Positions 35,701 to 46,216 of a DNA stretch of 64,000 nucleotides are shown in pieces. The stretch is from positions 186,001-250,000 of the forward strand of contig NZ_QWDM01000007.1 of assembly GCF_003996965.1 (NCBI RefSeq). The letters run 5' to 3'. Origin of the DNA: Flavobacterium cupreum (lineage in GTDB: Bacteria; Bacteroidota; Bacteroidia; Flavobacteriales; Flavobacteriaceae). The position numbers and the translations under genes are program-made. Each line of letters begins with the position of its first letter. The first letter of the stretch is position 1. The notes under the pieces are model-generated. The model searched no databases, was not told the origin of the DNA, and saw nothing but the letters and a program-made list of their open reading frames with translations.

Positions 35701-37505
35701 ATGGACAAAGCCTGAGTGCTGCCAATTCTTCGGGAACTTATACAGCGATCTGGACACCGGCAGCAAATCAGTTTTCGCTTGCTCATACGTTAACCGTTAC
35801 GGCTACTGCTTCAAACGGAACAACAGATTCAAAAACATATAGTTTTACATTAAATTGTTCAGGTGCAAACTGCCCGAATGCAGTACCTGTTATTACCTGG
35901 AATTCACCATCGAATACTACTGTAAACCAAAGTTCTTTCCAGGTGGTACCAATTTCAGTTAAAGCTGTTGATAGTGACGGATCGGTTTCAGGTGTTACCA
36001 TTACAATAAATGGTGGCACATTTAACATGACGGCAGGTGCAAATAATACCTATACGTACAATTTTACACCAGCTGCTTATCAGGATTATCCGGTTGTAAT
36101 CAAAGCGACCGATAACAGAGCTGCTGTAACTACCTTAAACAATACAATTAAAATTGCTCCGGTGAGCACTAATAGATTTATCCCGCTTCCATCTAAAATT
36201 ATTTTAGGATATGCACATTCGTGGGAAAATGCAGGTGCTCCATTTTTATATTTTTCTCAAATGGTTGGAAGTAAGTTCAACGTAGTGGATTACTCTTTCG
36301 TAGAAACAGTGAATCGTGATGGTTATACACCAGTATTAACTACAAATGACACCAGATACCTGACTAATGGAGTTTTCAATAAGCAATTGTTGAAAAATGA
36401 TATAAAATCCTTAAGAGATAGCGGCGTTCCTGTTATTGTCTCTATCGGAGGTCAAAATGGTCATGTTGTCCTGGACAATGTAGCTCAAAAAAATATTTTT
36501 GTTAATGGTCTGAAAGCCATTATTGATGAGTATCAATTTGACGGAGTTGATATTGATTTTGAAGGCGGATCGATGAATTTTAATGCAGGAGGTTTAAGAG
36601 ATATTTCCTATGCCGGTATTTCTGCTTATCCAAGATTAAAAAACGTAGTAGATGCTTTCAAAGAGTTAAAAACGTACTATGGCCCTGGATTTTTATTAAC
36701 CGCAGCTCCGGAAACACAATACGTACAAGGAGGTTATTCTACCTATACGGATACTTTTGGATCCTTCCTGCCAATCATTCAAAACTTGCGTAATGAATTG
36801 GATTTGTTAGCGGTACAATTGTATAATACAGGAGGAGAAAACGGATTAGATGGTCAATATTATGGTTCAGCTAAGAAAGCAAACATGGTAACAGCCCTGA
36901 CTGATATGATAATAAAAGGATATAACATTGGTACAACCGGAATGCATTTTGATGGTTTAACGCCCTCAAAAGTTCTTATTGCATTACCAGCTTGTCCAAG
37001 TGCAGCAGGAAGCGGTTATTTAACGCCGACAGAGGGAATTAATGCTATGCATTATTTAAGAACCGGAACCACTTTTTCAGGAAGAACGTACACGATGCAG
37101 CCAGGCGGACCCTATCCTTCTTTAAGAGGTTTAATGACATGGTCTGTAAACTGGGATGCCTCTTCTTGTGGTAATTCATCTGAATTGTCTAAAGCGTATG
37201 CTGCTTATTTTGCTTCGCAGTCGGCAGCAAAAACATTGTCTCTTGACAAAATTGAAGTGAAGAGTAACACGATAGCTTATTTTAAAAATGATGCCTTATC
37301 AGTTACAAATGAAACAGAAGATATTGCTCAGGTGGATGTGTTTAATACGATCGGACAATCAATTGTAAGTCATAAAAACATTCAGAACAATAAAGAAGTA
37401 CTGCTTCAAAACCAAAGTTTCTCCACTAAACAATTATTTATAGTGATAGTGACTGACAAAGCAGGAAATAAAAAATCATTCAAAGTCATGAACTTTTTAA
37501 ACTAA
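32766..37505 (+). CDS. chiA: Large secreted chitinase ChiA with two GH18 domains
   Basis: A 1579-aa extracellular chitinase. The ATG at 32766 gives a good signal peptide (about 1-19, ending ASAQ). GH18N (about 22-460) has the DGFDIDWE motif with catalytic Glu162. Next come three carboxypeptidase-regulatory-like beta modules (starting about 470, 555, 640), two nearly identical modules (730 and 836) with GAKVEIVLPWTDNTHNW, and two Ig-like regions (about 935-1135). GH18C (about 1137-1480) has DGVDIDFE with Glu1266. The final ~90 residues resemble a type IX secretion sorting domain, ending in KSFKVMNFLN. The length and layout match F. johnsoniae ChiA, which is secreted by the type IX system and required for growth on chitin. 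Confidence 0.95.
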   Translation: MKHYYRLLLLLLFPLLASAQPAHGKKVVGYYAQWSIYARDFNVPKIDGSKLTHLNYSFYGTTFDPAHPENTKLHCLDTYADFEHMEGGIPWDAPVKGNFYDLKKLKEKYPHLKILISVGGWTKGQDLSPIAASPVARAALAADMANFIITYPFIDGFDIDWEYPLSGGTDGTEVINGAPIPPQKYSPDDNKNLVYLLKAMRQAMPNKLVTIAAGNNVRKVAQQYLGPSNRAQYGMTEDISTYCDYITYFGYDFGGNWYDKTCYNAPLYASGNTNDPLYGATQSESLDELTSQYLNVVGFPANKLIMGLPFYGKKFDHVATNSTNGLFVSAPRDIVSGCTNPQNPTGTWDGPAACEKSGSIEICDLVGNPVTNSHAYLDPTTMLVTPTAAAAGWVRYFDNTTKVPYLYNATLKQFISYEDKQSMDLKVQYIKSRNLAGGMVWELSQDTRGSVPNSLLTQVDTSFGSVVPGTVSISGAVKNGAALVPNVTVELRNASNVVLQTVVATGGNFTFSNLTSGQNYILTALKATYTFTPVTLTNVTVNQTAVVINGSQPLYTVSGTVLNGATPVSGVTVTAASGATVLTAVSNASGVYSVAGLTAGLNFTVTAAKTGFSYTPTSTVYTAIDANKTLNFAQGAPVVYYTVSGTVLNGSAPVAGVTVTATSTAGTFTATSNSSGVYSIANLPSGGNYTVTAALAGQTYTPASTVYTNLTASKTLNFTQNVIVVPTSKISGTVKNGSTPVAGAKVEIVLPWTDNTHNWKSVIAITDAQGKYSFDNSVVAGYNTVTSLKLNSWENGEVSYFPNNLANFAVPANPTVYNFNTSSTAKSALAAAVNLISGSVKNGTTPVAGAKVEIVLPWTDNTHNWKSVLATTDASGNYTFDNSVVAGYTQVLSLKLNSWENGEVTYYPNNLANFAVPTTPTVYNFNRQAVVATKPVVTITAPTASAIAINLGSAINFVASVGLSAADATTISSVVFSLDGQSLSAANSSGTYTAIWTPAANQFSLAHTLTVTATASNGTTDSKTYSFTLNCSGANCPNAVPVITWNSPSNTTVNQSSFQVVPISVKAVDSDGSVSGVTITINGGTFNMTAGANNTYTYNFTPAAYQDYPVVIKATDNRAAVTTLNNTIKIAPVSTNRFIPLPSKIILGYAHSWENAGAPFLYFSQMVGSKFNVVDYSFVETVNRDGYTPVLTTNDTRYLTNGVFNKQLLKNDIKSLRDSGVPVIVSIGGQNGHVVLDNVAQKNIFVNGLKAIIDEYQFDGVDIDFEGGSMNFNAGGLRDISYAGISAYPRLKNVVDAFKELKTYYGPGFLLTAAPETQYVQGGYSTYTDTFGSFLPIIQNLRNELDLLAVQLYNTGGENGLDGQYYGSAKKANMVTALTDMIIKGYNIGTTGMHFDGLTPSKVLIALPACPSAAGSGYLTPTEGINAMHYLRTGTTFSGRTYTMQPGGPYPSLRGLMTWSVNWDASSCGNSSELSKAYAAYFASQSAAKTLSLDKIEVKSNTIAYFKNDALSVTNETEDIAQVDVFNTIGQSIVSHKNIQNNKEVLLQNQSFSTKQLFIVIVTDKAGNKKSFKVMNFLN
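34953..35226 (+). repeat. Internal chiA repeat, unit 1
   Basis: 274 bp encoding a beta module that starts ISGTVKNGSTPVAGAK. It is nearly identical in protein sequence to the unit at 35271-35544 (period 318 bp) and lies in the linker between the catalytic domains. Confidence 0.85.
35271..35544 (+). repeat. Internal chiA repeat, unit 2
   Basis: Second copy of the module, starting ISGSVKNGTTPVAGAK. DNA differences are mostly at third codon positions, so protein sequence is conserved more than DNA. This suggests purifying selection, not a very recent duplication. Confidence 0.85.
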
Positions 37506-37663
37506 GGTTTACGACGAAGAATGGAAAATTTAGAAATAAAAAAATTGGGACGTTTAAAATTGAGTTTGGTTATTTATTTTTTAATCTGGTTTTTATATTT
37601 CGAATAAATGCAGTGAATTGGGGTGATTTGTTATTTGGTTTTCACCTTAAGGAGCGCATTATG

Positions 37664-37694
37664 AACCCGACAATTTTATTGTCGGGTTTTTTTA
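37664..37694 (+). terminator. Rho-independent terminator after chiA
   Basis: A perfect 10-bp stem AACCCGACAA/TTGTCGGGTT (37664-37673 with 37679-37688) with a 5-nt loop and a T-run. It lies about 160 bp after chiA and just before the convergent gene at 37706, so it may serve both. Confidence 0.85.
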
Positions 37695-37705
37695 TAGTTT
37701 AAATT

Positions 37706-38272
37706 TTAAAAATTATATCCTATTCTTACATGTAAATCAACTGTTACTTCACCTTTTTCGCTATTTATCTTTTCTAGAAAATGTCGGTAACCAACACCAA
37801 AACCAGTTTCATAATGAAAATTATTTCCCAAGTTTCGACGGATACTCCATTTTGGAATAATAGAAATAGTACTTATGACATCAACATTGTTGTTGGAAAT
37901 AACAAATACATCTACATCGGATTGGTATTTTAAATTTAGCGCAATAAAATTTGCACTGTTGTTAGCTGTAACTTTACTAGTAACAGCTCTTTTTTGAATG
38001 TTATAATAGTATCTGGGTTCTAAAGTAAGAACAGGAACTGCTACACTGCCAATTTTGTCATTTGAATTCCCTCCAAATAGTCCTGCGTCTAAACCTAATT
38101 CGCTTTTTAATGAAAGATTAGATAATAATCTGCTTTCATTGTTAACCCAAAAACCTAAAAAGCCGGTTTGTATGCCGAAAATTGATTTTTCCACGGTCTC
38201 TTTTTGTTGTGAAAAAACTCTTCCCCCAAATAGCAACATAAGGATAAGTGTCATTATTTTTGATACTTTCAT
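37706..38272 (-). CDS. Secreted beta-barrel-like protein, unknown function
   Basis: A 188-aa exported protein with signal peptide (about 1-21, ending RVFSQ). The rest is made of alternating strands with Tyr/Phe-rich turns (LTLEPRYYYNI, YETGFGVGYRHF) and ends VRIGYNF. The terminal Phe and repeated strands suggest an 8-strand outer-membrane barrel (OmpW/DUF3575-like size). I cannot name a family. It lies 11 bp after the neighbouring 38284-38862 gene on the same strand, and the two are similar in size and plan but not obviously homologous by eye. Confidence 0.75.
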   Translation of the reverse strand: MKVSKIMTLILMLLFGGRVFSQQKETVEKSIFGIQTGFLGFWVNNESRLLSNLSLKSELGLDAGLFGGNSNDKIGSVAVPVLTLEPRYYYNIQKRAVTSKVTANNSANFIALNLKYQSDVDVFVISNNNVDVISTISIIPKWSIRRNLGNNFHYETGFGVGYRHFLEKINSEKGEVTVDLHVRIGYNF

Positions 38273-38283
38273 AGTCTTAATTA

Positions 38284-38862
38284 TTAATAAATTTCTATTC
38301 CCACTTTAAATCCGGCACTTTCAATATTATGATAATCGACCTTTTGATTGGATTGATTAATAAATGTTTTATATAAATTCTGATGGGAATAACACAATTC
38401 AAAACTGCCGAGAACCTTTTTGAAAATTACGAATCTGTACCCGACTCCTATTCGCATCAGGACACCGAATTTTTCAACATGTCCCAAATGCCCCCCTAAA
38501 TCAAAAGAGGTTGATAAACTTTCTTTTGTATCGTTTAAGACCCATTTAATCCCACCAGTAACCGGGATATAATCAATTTTTGGCTGATTTATAAATTCGT
38601 AGCCAGTTCCTGCCCTAAAAGCAAAATGTTTAGAAATATAGTAATCTAAATGTATACCAGTTCCCAGTATTTTAGATTTAGTACTAGTTTCGGAGATCTC
38701 ATTATGTTCTGAAGGGATCTTAAAATCGTAAGGGAACAGGAGTAGGGCTGAAGCCTCAATACTAGGACCCCGATCCTTAAATTCTCTATTTTGAGAATGA
38801 ACTATTATTGGGATTAATAGTAAAATCTTAAAAAACCATTTTAAATCCATGCCATGTTCCAT
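38284..38862 (-). CDS. Secreted beta-barrel-like protein, unknown function
   Basis: Unrecognised exported protein. I start it at the ATG at 38862, which follows an A-rich stretch (AAAAAA), giving 192 aa with a signal peptide ending IVHSQ. A start at 38850 is also possible. The upstream extension to 38919 is not signal-like. The body shows strands with Gly/Tyr turns (FAFRAGTGYEF, LMRIGVGYRFV) as in small outer-membrane barrels. It is divergent from the XRE regulator at 38998, with a 135-bp spacer, so the regulator may control this two-gene operon. Confidence 0.72.
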   Translation of the reverse strand: MEHGMDLKWFFKILLLIPIIVHSQNREFKDRGPSIEASALLLFPYDFKIPSEHNEISETSTKSKILGTGIHLDYYISKHFAFRAGTGYEFINQPKIDYIPVTGGIKWVLNDTKESLSTSFDLGGHLGHVEKFGVLMRIGVGYRFVIFKKVLGSFELCYSHQNLYKTFINQSNQKVDYHNIESAGFKVGIEIY

Positions 38863-38978
38863 TTTTTTAGCAATTCCGTACAGACTAGTATTTATGTAGT
38901 GCCAAAAATAAAATAACAAACACTTATTTTATATAAGTTTTACTTTACATTTATAATTTTAATAAGTAAATTATTTCT

Positions 38979-38986
38979 TATTTTTG
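38979..38986 (+). promoter_or_regulatory. Putative -7 box of the XRE gene
   Basis: TATTTTTG fits TAnnTTTG and ends 11 bp before the ATG at 38998, so the transcript would have almost no leader. Confidence 0.5.
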
Positions 38987-38997
38987 TAAGAAAAAAA

Positions 38998-39357
38998 ATG
39001 CTTTTAGAAAATTTACGAAAGATTAGAATTATCAAGGGATTTTCTCAGGACTACGTAGCTGATCTATTAAACATATCTCAGGCGGCGTATTCGGATATAG
39101 AAAGAGGTAAGACGAAGATTAATTTTGAAAAATTAAAAAAAATAGCTTCCATTTTTGATCTTGAAATTAGCAGTATAATTGACTTTCACGAAACAAAGAA
39201 GCTTGATAAATTAGTTTCTGATCATGTTAGTACAACTCCGGATGAGATGAAAACGATAATGGATCTTTTTGATAAGGAAAGACAATTATATCAGGAACAA
39301 ATAGATAATTTAAAAAGCGAAATAATTTATCTGAGAAATAGATTAGATAAAAAATAA
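38998..39357 (+). CDS. XRE-family transcriptional regulator with C-terminal coiled coil
   Basis: A 119-aa DNA-binding protein. The helix-turn-helix (about 1-60) shows LRKIRIIKGFSQDYVADLL, ISQAAYSDIERGKT and the downstream KLKKIASIFDLEI, typical of Cro/C1-type HTH. The remaining ~50 residues form a charged coiled coil (LDKERQLYQEQIDNLKSEI), which probably dimerises it. It is divergent from the two beta-barrel genes, which it may control. This size and layout recur as small Bacteroidota regulators beside envelope genes. Confidence 0.9.
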   Translation: MLLENLRKIRIIKGFSQDYVADLLNISQAAYSDIERGKTKINFEKLKKIASIFDLEISSIIDFHETKKLDKLVSDHVSTTPDEMKTIMDLFDKERQLYQEQIDNLKSEIIYLRNRLDKK

Positions 39358-39458
39358 AAAGATTAATTCAGAACATTATGAGGATATGTTTTTAAGTACT
39401 TTTGGGGTGCAAAAATTCTAGTAAAAAAAAAGTTCATGCCAAAATCAAACAACTAAAT

Positions 39459-40157
39459 ATGAAAACCTTTTCTATTCTTAAATACGTATTTCTTGTCGTT
39501 GGTCTGGGATTGCTGACCGGGGCTTTTTTTCTTTATCAGAATAAAAAAGCTTTTTTAGTAAAAGCAGTCAGCGCTCAGGGAACAGTTATCGAATTACTGG
39601 AGTCCAGATCGGATAATTCTACAACCTATAAACCCGTAGTCTCCTTTACAACCAAAGAAGGCAGGCAGATTGAATTTACCTCTTCAGTGAGCAGTAATCC
39701 GCCAAGTTATGACGAAGGTGAAACGGTTGAGGTTTTGTATGATCCTGGTGATCCTAAAGAGGCTACTATTAATGGTTTTATGTCGATATGGTTTGGTCCG
39801 TTAATTGTAGGTTTTTTGGGAACCGTTTTCTCTTTAGTGGGTTTCTTCATTATTTTATTTAAAAATTTAAAACAAAGGAGATCACAATACCTGCTTGATA
39901 ATGGCAAGCGTATTGCAACAAAATTTGACAGCGTACAATTTAATAACAGCTATAAAGTAAATGGCAGAAGTCCCTTCCAGATTTACAGTCAGTGGCTGGA
40001 TACGCATACGAATGAATTATATATCTTTAAAAGTGATAATATATGGTTCGATCCGACAGATTTTATAAAAACGGAAGAAATCAAAGTGATGATTGATCCA
40101 AAAAATCCAAAGAAGTATTTTATGGATATTTCCTTTCTACCTAAAGTGAATAATTAA
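39459..40157 (+). CDS. DUF3592-type membrane protein
   Basis: Predicted 232-aa inner-membrane protein. I use the ATG at 39459 because the frame from 39402 begins with a TTG and unconvincing residues. A first transmembrane helix (about 9-28) is followed by a beta-rich extracytoplasmic domain (GTVIELLESRSDNSTTYKPV, VLYDPGDPKEATI) and a second helix (about 108-132, LIVGFLGTVFSLVGFFIIL), with a cytoplasmic tail containing a second VMIDPKNPKKYFMD motif. This is the DUF3592 plan, whose function is unknown. It follows the XRE gene on the same strand with a 100-bp spacer. Confidence 0.8.
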   Translation: MKTFSILKYVFLVVGLGLLTGAFFLYQNKKAFLVKAVSAQGTVIELLESRSDNSTTYKPVVSFTTKEGRQIEFTSSVSSNPPSYDEGETVEVLYDPGDPKEATINGFMSIWFGPLIVGFLGTVFSLVGFFIILFKNLKQRRSQYLLDNGKRIATKFDSVQFNNSYKVNGRSPFQIYSQWLDTHTNELYIFKSDNIWFDPTDFIKTEEIKVMIDPKNPKKYFMDISFLPKVNN

Positions 40158-40381
40158 CTAAAAATACGTTTTGCCATTTTCCTAACTACACAAAAAAAAG
40201 AAAAACGGTGTAAACCAGTTTAATCTGTAAAATCTGTGTACTATTAAAATCAAAGAGCATATCAAAATTTGCGAACCTTGCGCAAATTCCCCATCGATCT
40301 TTGCGGTTAAAATTCAGCATGTACGAACATTTCAAATTAAATTTAAGTACTTTTGAACTTCAATTATTCCATCCAGATTTC
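40158..40381 (+). other. Spacer with degenerate repeat segments
   Basis: Contains fragments of the same vocabulary as the larger intergenic repeats: TTTAATCTGTAAAATCTGTG at about 40220, GCGAACCTTGCGCAAATT and CTTTGCGGTTAAAATT at about 40270-40317. No complete hairpin is formed. The ATG at 40301 lies in this repeat and is unlikely to be the start of the TlpA-like gene. Confidence 0.4.
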
Positions 40382-41155
40382 ATGCAAAGATCAATCAGCA
40401 TACTAATAATATTTTTATTATTTAACTTTTCAACAGCCCAGACAAAATTTGGAAATCCGGAAGTTGATCCAGCTCAGATTCAAAAGAATTTCAGCGGATG
40501 GTCAGCCTATCAGAACAAAAATATCATGCTTTCCAGAGATTTTGTGGCACTTCATGTTCTTTCAAATGAAATTTCAAAAGAATCTTTTTTAGATCAGTTG
40601 GCGAATGGTAATTTTATTCCCATCCGGTTAAAATCAGACGATTCTATTTACTATTATAAACTGTTTAAAATCCAGACCAATTCAGATACCAGTATAAAAG
40701 CCACCATCAATCAAATAGGTTTTGATGCGCTTAAAAACTATAAAATGGAAGGCACAGCTTTCCCCAAATTTTCATTTAAAGACTTAAACGGAACTGAAGT
40801 TTCAAACGAAACGATGAAAGGGAAAATTATTGTAATAAAATGCTGGTACATTCACTGCACGCCCTGCATAAAAGAATTTCCGCAGGTAAATCGTCTGGTG
40901 GAGGAATACAAAGACCGGAAAGATATTCTCTTTGTCAGTCTAGCTGAAGATTCGCCAGAGCAATTAAAAGTATTTTTAGCGAGAAAACCATTATTATACG
41001 CTGTAATTCCCGATATGAAAATTTACATGAATGAAACACTTGATTTAAATGCTTTTCCAACGCATTTTATTCTCAATAAGGAAGGTTTCATTTCTAAGGT
41101 TTTGCCCAATTTCGAAAGTCTGGAAGTGGCATTGGCGAAGGAGAGTAAACTTTAG
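40382..41155 (+). CDS. TlpA-like thioredoxin-fold protein
   Basis: A 257-aa exported thiol-disulfide oxidoreductase of the TlpA/AhpC-TSA group. The ATG at 40382 gives a signal peptide (about 1-20, ending FSTAQ). An N-terminal ~115-residue unassigned domain is followed by a thioredoxin-like fold (about 120-255) with the redox motif CTPC in WYIHCTPCIKEFP and the cis-Pro region AFPTHFILN. It likely reduces or oxidises periplasmic or surface proteins; the partner is unknown. The longer frame from 40301 runs through repeat DNA. The gene stands alone between the DUF3592 gene and a 509-bp repetitive spacer. Confidence 0.85.
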   Translation: MQRSISILIIFLLFNFSTAQTKFGNPEVDPAQIQKNFSGWSAYQNKNIMLSRDFVALHVLSNEISKESFLDQLANGNFIPIRLKSDDSIYYYKLFKIQTNSDTSIKATINQIGFDALKNYKMEGTAFPKFSFKDLNGTEVSNETMKGKIIVIKCWYIHCTPCIKEFPQVNRLVEEYKDRKDILFVSLAEDSPEQLKVFLARKPLLYAVIPDMKIYMNETLDLNAFPTHFILNKEGFISKVLPNFESLEVALAKESKL

Positions 41156-43284
<2,129 letters not shown>

Positions 43285-43335
43285 TTCGTGTTGTCGTAAA
43301 GAATCAATACTAATTAAGGATTAGAAATATTTAGT

Positions 43336-43370
43336 AAACACTTGCAAAAATCGTTTTGCAAGTGTTTTTT
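43336..43370 (+). terminator. Rho-independent terminator
   Basis: A perfect 14-bp stem (43336-43349 with 43354-43367) with a 4-nt ATCG loop and T-run, 51 bp after the ABC-F stop. Confidence 0.88.
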
Positions 43371-43438
43371 CTTTTTACAGGTTTTCGAGGTTAAACCAGT
43401 TCGTTTTAGTATCGCAACTCTCAGCACTTATTCAGTAT

Positions 43439-44683
43439 TTATTTTTTGGTATAGATAATCCCTGACTTAATAGTCATAAAACCATCTTTTAAGTTTTCAA
43501 TGTTTTGTACGGGATCTGAATTGGTGATATAAATATCTGCACGTTTACCCGCTTCCAGAACACCTCTGTCTTTCAGCCCAATGCTTTCGGCTCCGATTTT
43601 AGTAGCACTTATCAATGCATCCCTATTGCTGAAATTACAATCAGTAGTCAGTATTTTTATTTCTTTGAATAACGGAGTAGTGCCGGCTTCTTCAAATAAG
43701 TAAGGCCAGTCTGTTCCTGTTGATACTCTTACTCCAAGTTCATGAGCTCTTTTAGTTACTTTCATACCATCAAAAAAATTGTTGTTTGTACCCATATAGT
43801 TGGTTGCATCAAGTATAACAGCGTTGGCTTTCATTAGACGTAAAAGTTTATTCATTTTTAGGGTATCGATAGCAGGTGGTTTTTTGTGATGATCCATTTT
43901 TCCTTCCGAAAAATCATAGGGAATGTCAAACGCATGCGACATGGAATTTACTTTTGCCCCGGCAACAGCGGTTGGTGTAGCAGGAAATACTGCTGCATGG
44001 CTCCAGCATTGTAATTTTTGTCTGTTGGCCTCTTTTACAATTTTTTTAACGATACGGGGACTCAGGTCATTATATATTTTGATCCCGGTTACACCTGCAC
44101 CTTTAGCTTCTGCCACGGCCATTTTAATATCTGTTGTGTCGGTAATAGTGCGTTCCCAGGGCGTATCTTTATCTTCTTTAGAATGTTTTCTCATTAAAGT
44201 AAAATAGGCTGGTCCTGCAAATTGCGCGGCATAAAAAATAGAGGGAGCGGGTATTTGGTTCAGGTTAGACGCTCGTTTGTAATCGGCCAGGATAATAGCA
44301 TTACCAGTCATATCCCGGACAGTTGTGATACCGGCATCAATCATCCTGGAAAGCTGGTCGTTCATATATTTAGCATTCTTTTCCCTGTCGGGATCAGGTG
44401 CTGTGGCCAAATGTACATGTGTATCTGTTAATCCGGGAAGTACATATTTTCCGGTAATGTCAATTATAATTGCTCCGATATAATCGGTTAGATTATCATC
44501 ATATAAAATTGCTGTAATTGTAGCGTCAGTAATTACGATGCTGCCTTTGTGTAATTCAAATTTATCATCAAATATAAAACCATTCTTTAGTATGGTGACC
44601 TTAGCGATTTCCTTACGTTGTGCGTGTACTGTTAGTACGGTACAGATAAAAACTAAAAAAAACAGAACTATTTCTTTTTTCAT
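43439..44683 (-). CDS. Secreted amidohydrolase (imidazolonepropionase/prolidase-like)
   Basis: A 414-aa metal-dependent hydrolase of the amidohydrolase superfamily, exported through a signal peptide (about 1-22, ending VHAQ). It has the HxH metal motif in TDTHVHLA, a Lys in TGIKIYNDLSP that may bridge the metals, a His in WSHAAV, MSHAFD, and an Asp near the C-terminus in STGTDWPY. The composite domain at both ends (KGSIVITDATITAIL and KRADIYITNSDP) is usual for the family. The substrate is unknown; relatives include Xaa-Pro dipeptidases and lactonases. It is the last gene of a susC-susD-amidohydrolase operon, so it may act on material that SusC/D handle. Confidence 0.9.
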   Translation of the reverse strand: MKKEIVLFFLVFICTVLTVHAQRKEIAKVTILKNGFIFDDKFELHKGSIVITDATITAILYDDNLTDYIGAIIIDITGKYVLPGLTDTHVHLATAPDPDREKNAKYMNDQLSRMIDAGITTVRDMTGNAIILADYKRASNLNQIPAPSIFYAAQFAGPAYFTLMRKHSKEDKDTPWERTITDTTDIKMAVAEAKGAGVTGIKIYNDLSPRIVKKIVKEANRQKLQCWSHAAVFPATPTAVAGAKVNSMSHAFDIPYDFSEGKMDHHKKPPAIDTLKMNKLLRLMKANAVILDATNYMGTNNNFFDGMKVTKRAHELGVRVSTGTDWPYLFEEAGTTPLFKEIKILTTDCNFSNRDALISATKIGAESIGLKDRGVLEAGKRADIYITNSDPVQNIENLKDGFMTIKSGIIYTKK

Positions 44684-44804
44684 TTAAAGGATTTATAGTG
44701 TTGGAAATTATTCTTTGGGAAAACTTACAGCATTCCGGGAACCAGCGTTATGGTTATAAGCTCTGGCTCCCGAAATAACTGGCAATTCGAATGAATGAGT
44801 TGTT

Positions 44805-46205
44805 TTAATATCCGGGATTTGGTTTAAGGCCAGAACGGTCAATTTCTGTTTGGGGAATGGGCAAAGCAAACCGATCAGCATGAGCAGGTAAACCCGTGCC
44901 ATCTGTTCTTGTAAAGCCCAATCCAAGTCTTTTAAGGTCTGTAAATCTAAAACCTTCAAAGGCTAACTCTCTTCTTCTTTCGTTTAAAATTTCGGTGCTT
45001 AGATTATTTCCTGAATAATCACCTAATCCACGTGCATTTCTAAGTTTATTCAGATTTGTCAATGCGGCACTGTTGCTGTTTTCATGTAAATACGATTCTG
45101 CCAGTATCAGATATAATTCAGGGACTCTGATTAGTTTTAAATCGATGTTTCCGGGGTCAAATGCAGCTGCGTTGGTGGTTCTGGTCCCGGCTTGTTTTTT
45201 AGGATAATAACTGCCTTTTATAAAGGGATGATTTTTAAAATAGACTGTAAATCGGATATCTTTATTTTTATCGTAAAGGTTTAGTAAATCATCGGATACC
45301 GAATACGGATAACTCGAATAAACCGGTATGGCCAGAAGTGCTGCTGTCTGTGCGGTCTCGGTTTTTTCAAAACGGATCCTGAAAATAATTTCGTTAGATT
45401 CATCCTTATCCCATTCTTTTTCTAAAGCACTTAACGTATTGTCTAATTTATATCTGCTGTCTGCTAATGCCAGATTAGCATTCAGGACAGCATTTTTATA
45501 ATCTGCGGTTTCATGATAGACTCTGGCCATTAAGGCGTAAATAGCGGTTTTGGATATTCGGTAGGAATTAACGGTATTGTTTGCTAATGCGGCGGCTTCC
45601 TTTAAATCAGCTAAAACATAACCAATAACTTCCTGTGTCGTGCTTCTGGGCTTGATTGTCAGTAAGGCATCAGTTTCAAATCGGTAAGGAACTGCCAGTG
45701 CGGTTTTGTTTGTGTTGTAAGCAGGAGCATAGAACCGATAGAGATTATAGTATAATAAAGCACGCAAACCCAATGCTTCTCCTAAAAAGACATCTTTGTT
45801 TTTTAACGAACTTGATCTCGCCTGTTTTATAATGGTATTGACATTATAAATTGCCTGGTAGGAAATCCTCCAGAATCCTTCGATCGCGCCTGTAGCACTG
45901 TTGTAGGTTAGCGGATATAAGCTTTCAACGCTATTGTCGAAAGAATAATCATTGGGATCTGAAGAGGCTAAAAGGTCATCACTAATGGCCTCTGGAATTG
46001 TATAAATGCTAAACGAATACCCATTAAAGTCTTGTTTCATAAGGCCATAAACGCCATCTAAAGCACTTCTGAAACCACTTTCCGTCTGAAGCAGCGTAGC
46101 GGGAGCTAATTCGTCCAGAGGCTGTTTGTGTATAATATCATCAGAACAGCCGGAATATAAAGCCAGTAGTGCTGCTGCAAAAAGTAATTTTATATTTGTT
46201 TTCAT
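44805..46205 (-). CDS. SusD/RagB-family surface lipoprotein
   Basis: A 466-aa lipoprotein (signal MKTNIKLLFAAALLALYSGC, lipidated Cys20) of the SusD family. It shows LGEALGLRALLYYNLYRFY, LYLILAESYLHENSNS, LNKLRNARGL and the C-terminal ERRRELAFEGFRFTDLKRLG, so it belongs to the RagB/SusD type and not to the chitin-locus type. It acts as lid or binding protein for the SusC encoded 11 bp upstream. The substrate is unknown and no glycosidase lies near it. The frame that overlaps its 3' end (44708-44959) is a shadow. Confidence 0.93.
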   Translation of the reverse strand: MKTNIKLLFAAALLALYSGCSDDIIHKQPLDELAPATLLQTESGFRSALDGVYGLMKQDFNGYSFSIYTIPEAISDDLLASSDPNDYSFDNSVESLYPLTYNSATGAIEGFWRISYQAIYNVNTIIKQARSSSLKNKDVFLGEALGLRALLYYNLYRFYAPAYNTNKTALAVPYRFETDALLTIKPRSTTQEVIGYVLADLKEAAALANNTVNSYRISKTAIYALMARVYHETADYKNAVLNANLALADSRYKLDNTLSALEKEWDKDESNEIIFRIRFEKTETAQTAALLAIPVYSSYPYSVSDDLLNLYDKNKDIRFTVYFKNHPFIKGSYYPKKQAGTRTTNAAAFDPGNIDLKLIRVPELYLILAESYLHENSNSAALTNLNKLRNARGLGDYSGNNLSTEILNERRRELAFEGFRFTDLKRLGLGFTRTDGTGLPAHADRFALPIPQTEIDRSGLKPNPGY

Positions 46206-46216
46206 AATCTTGTTTA

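Noticed and set aside
44708..44959. 83-codon frame at the 3' end of the SusD gene, suggesting a frameshift
   Set aside because: The SusD frame ends with a normal family C-terminus, and the alternative frame has no domain continuing it.
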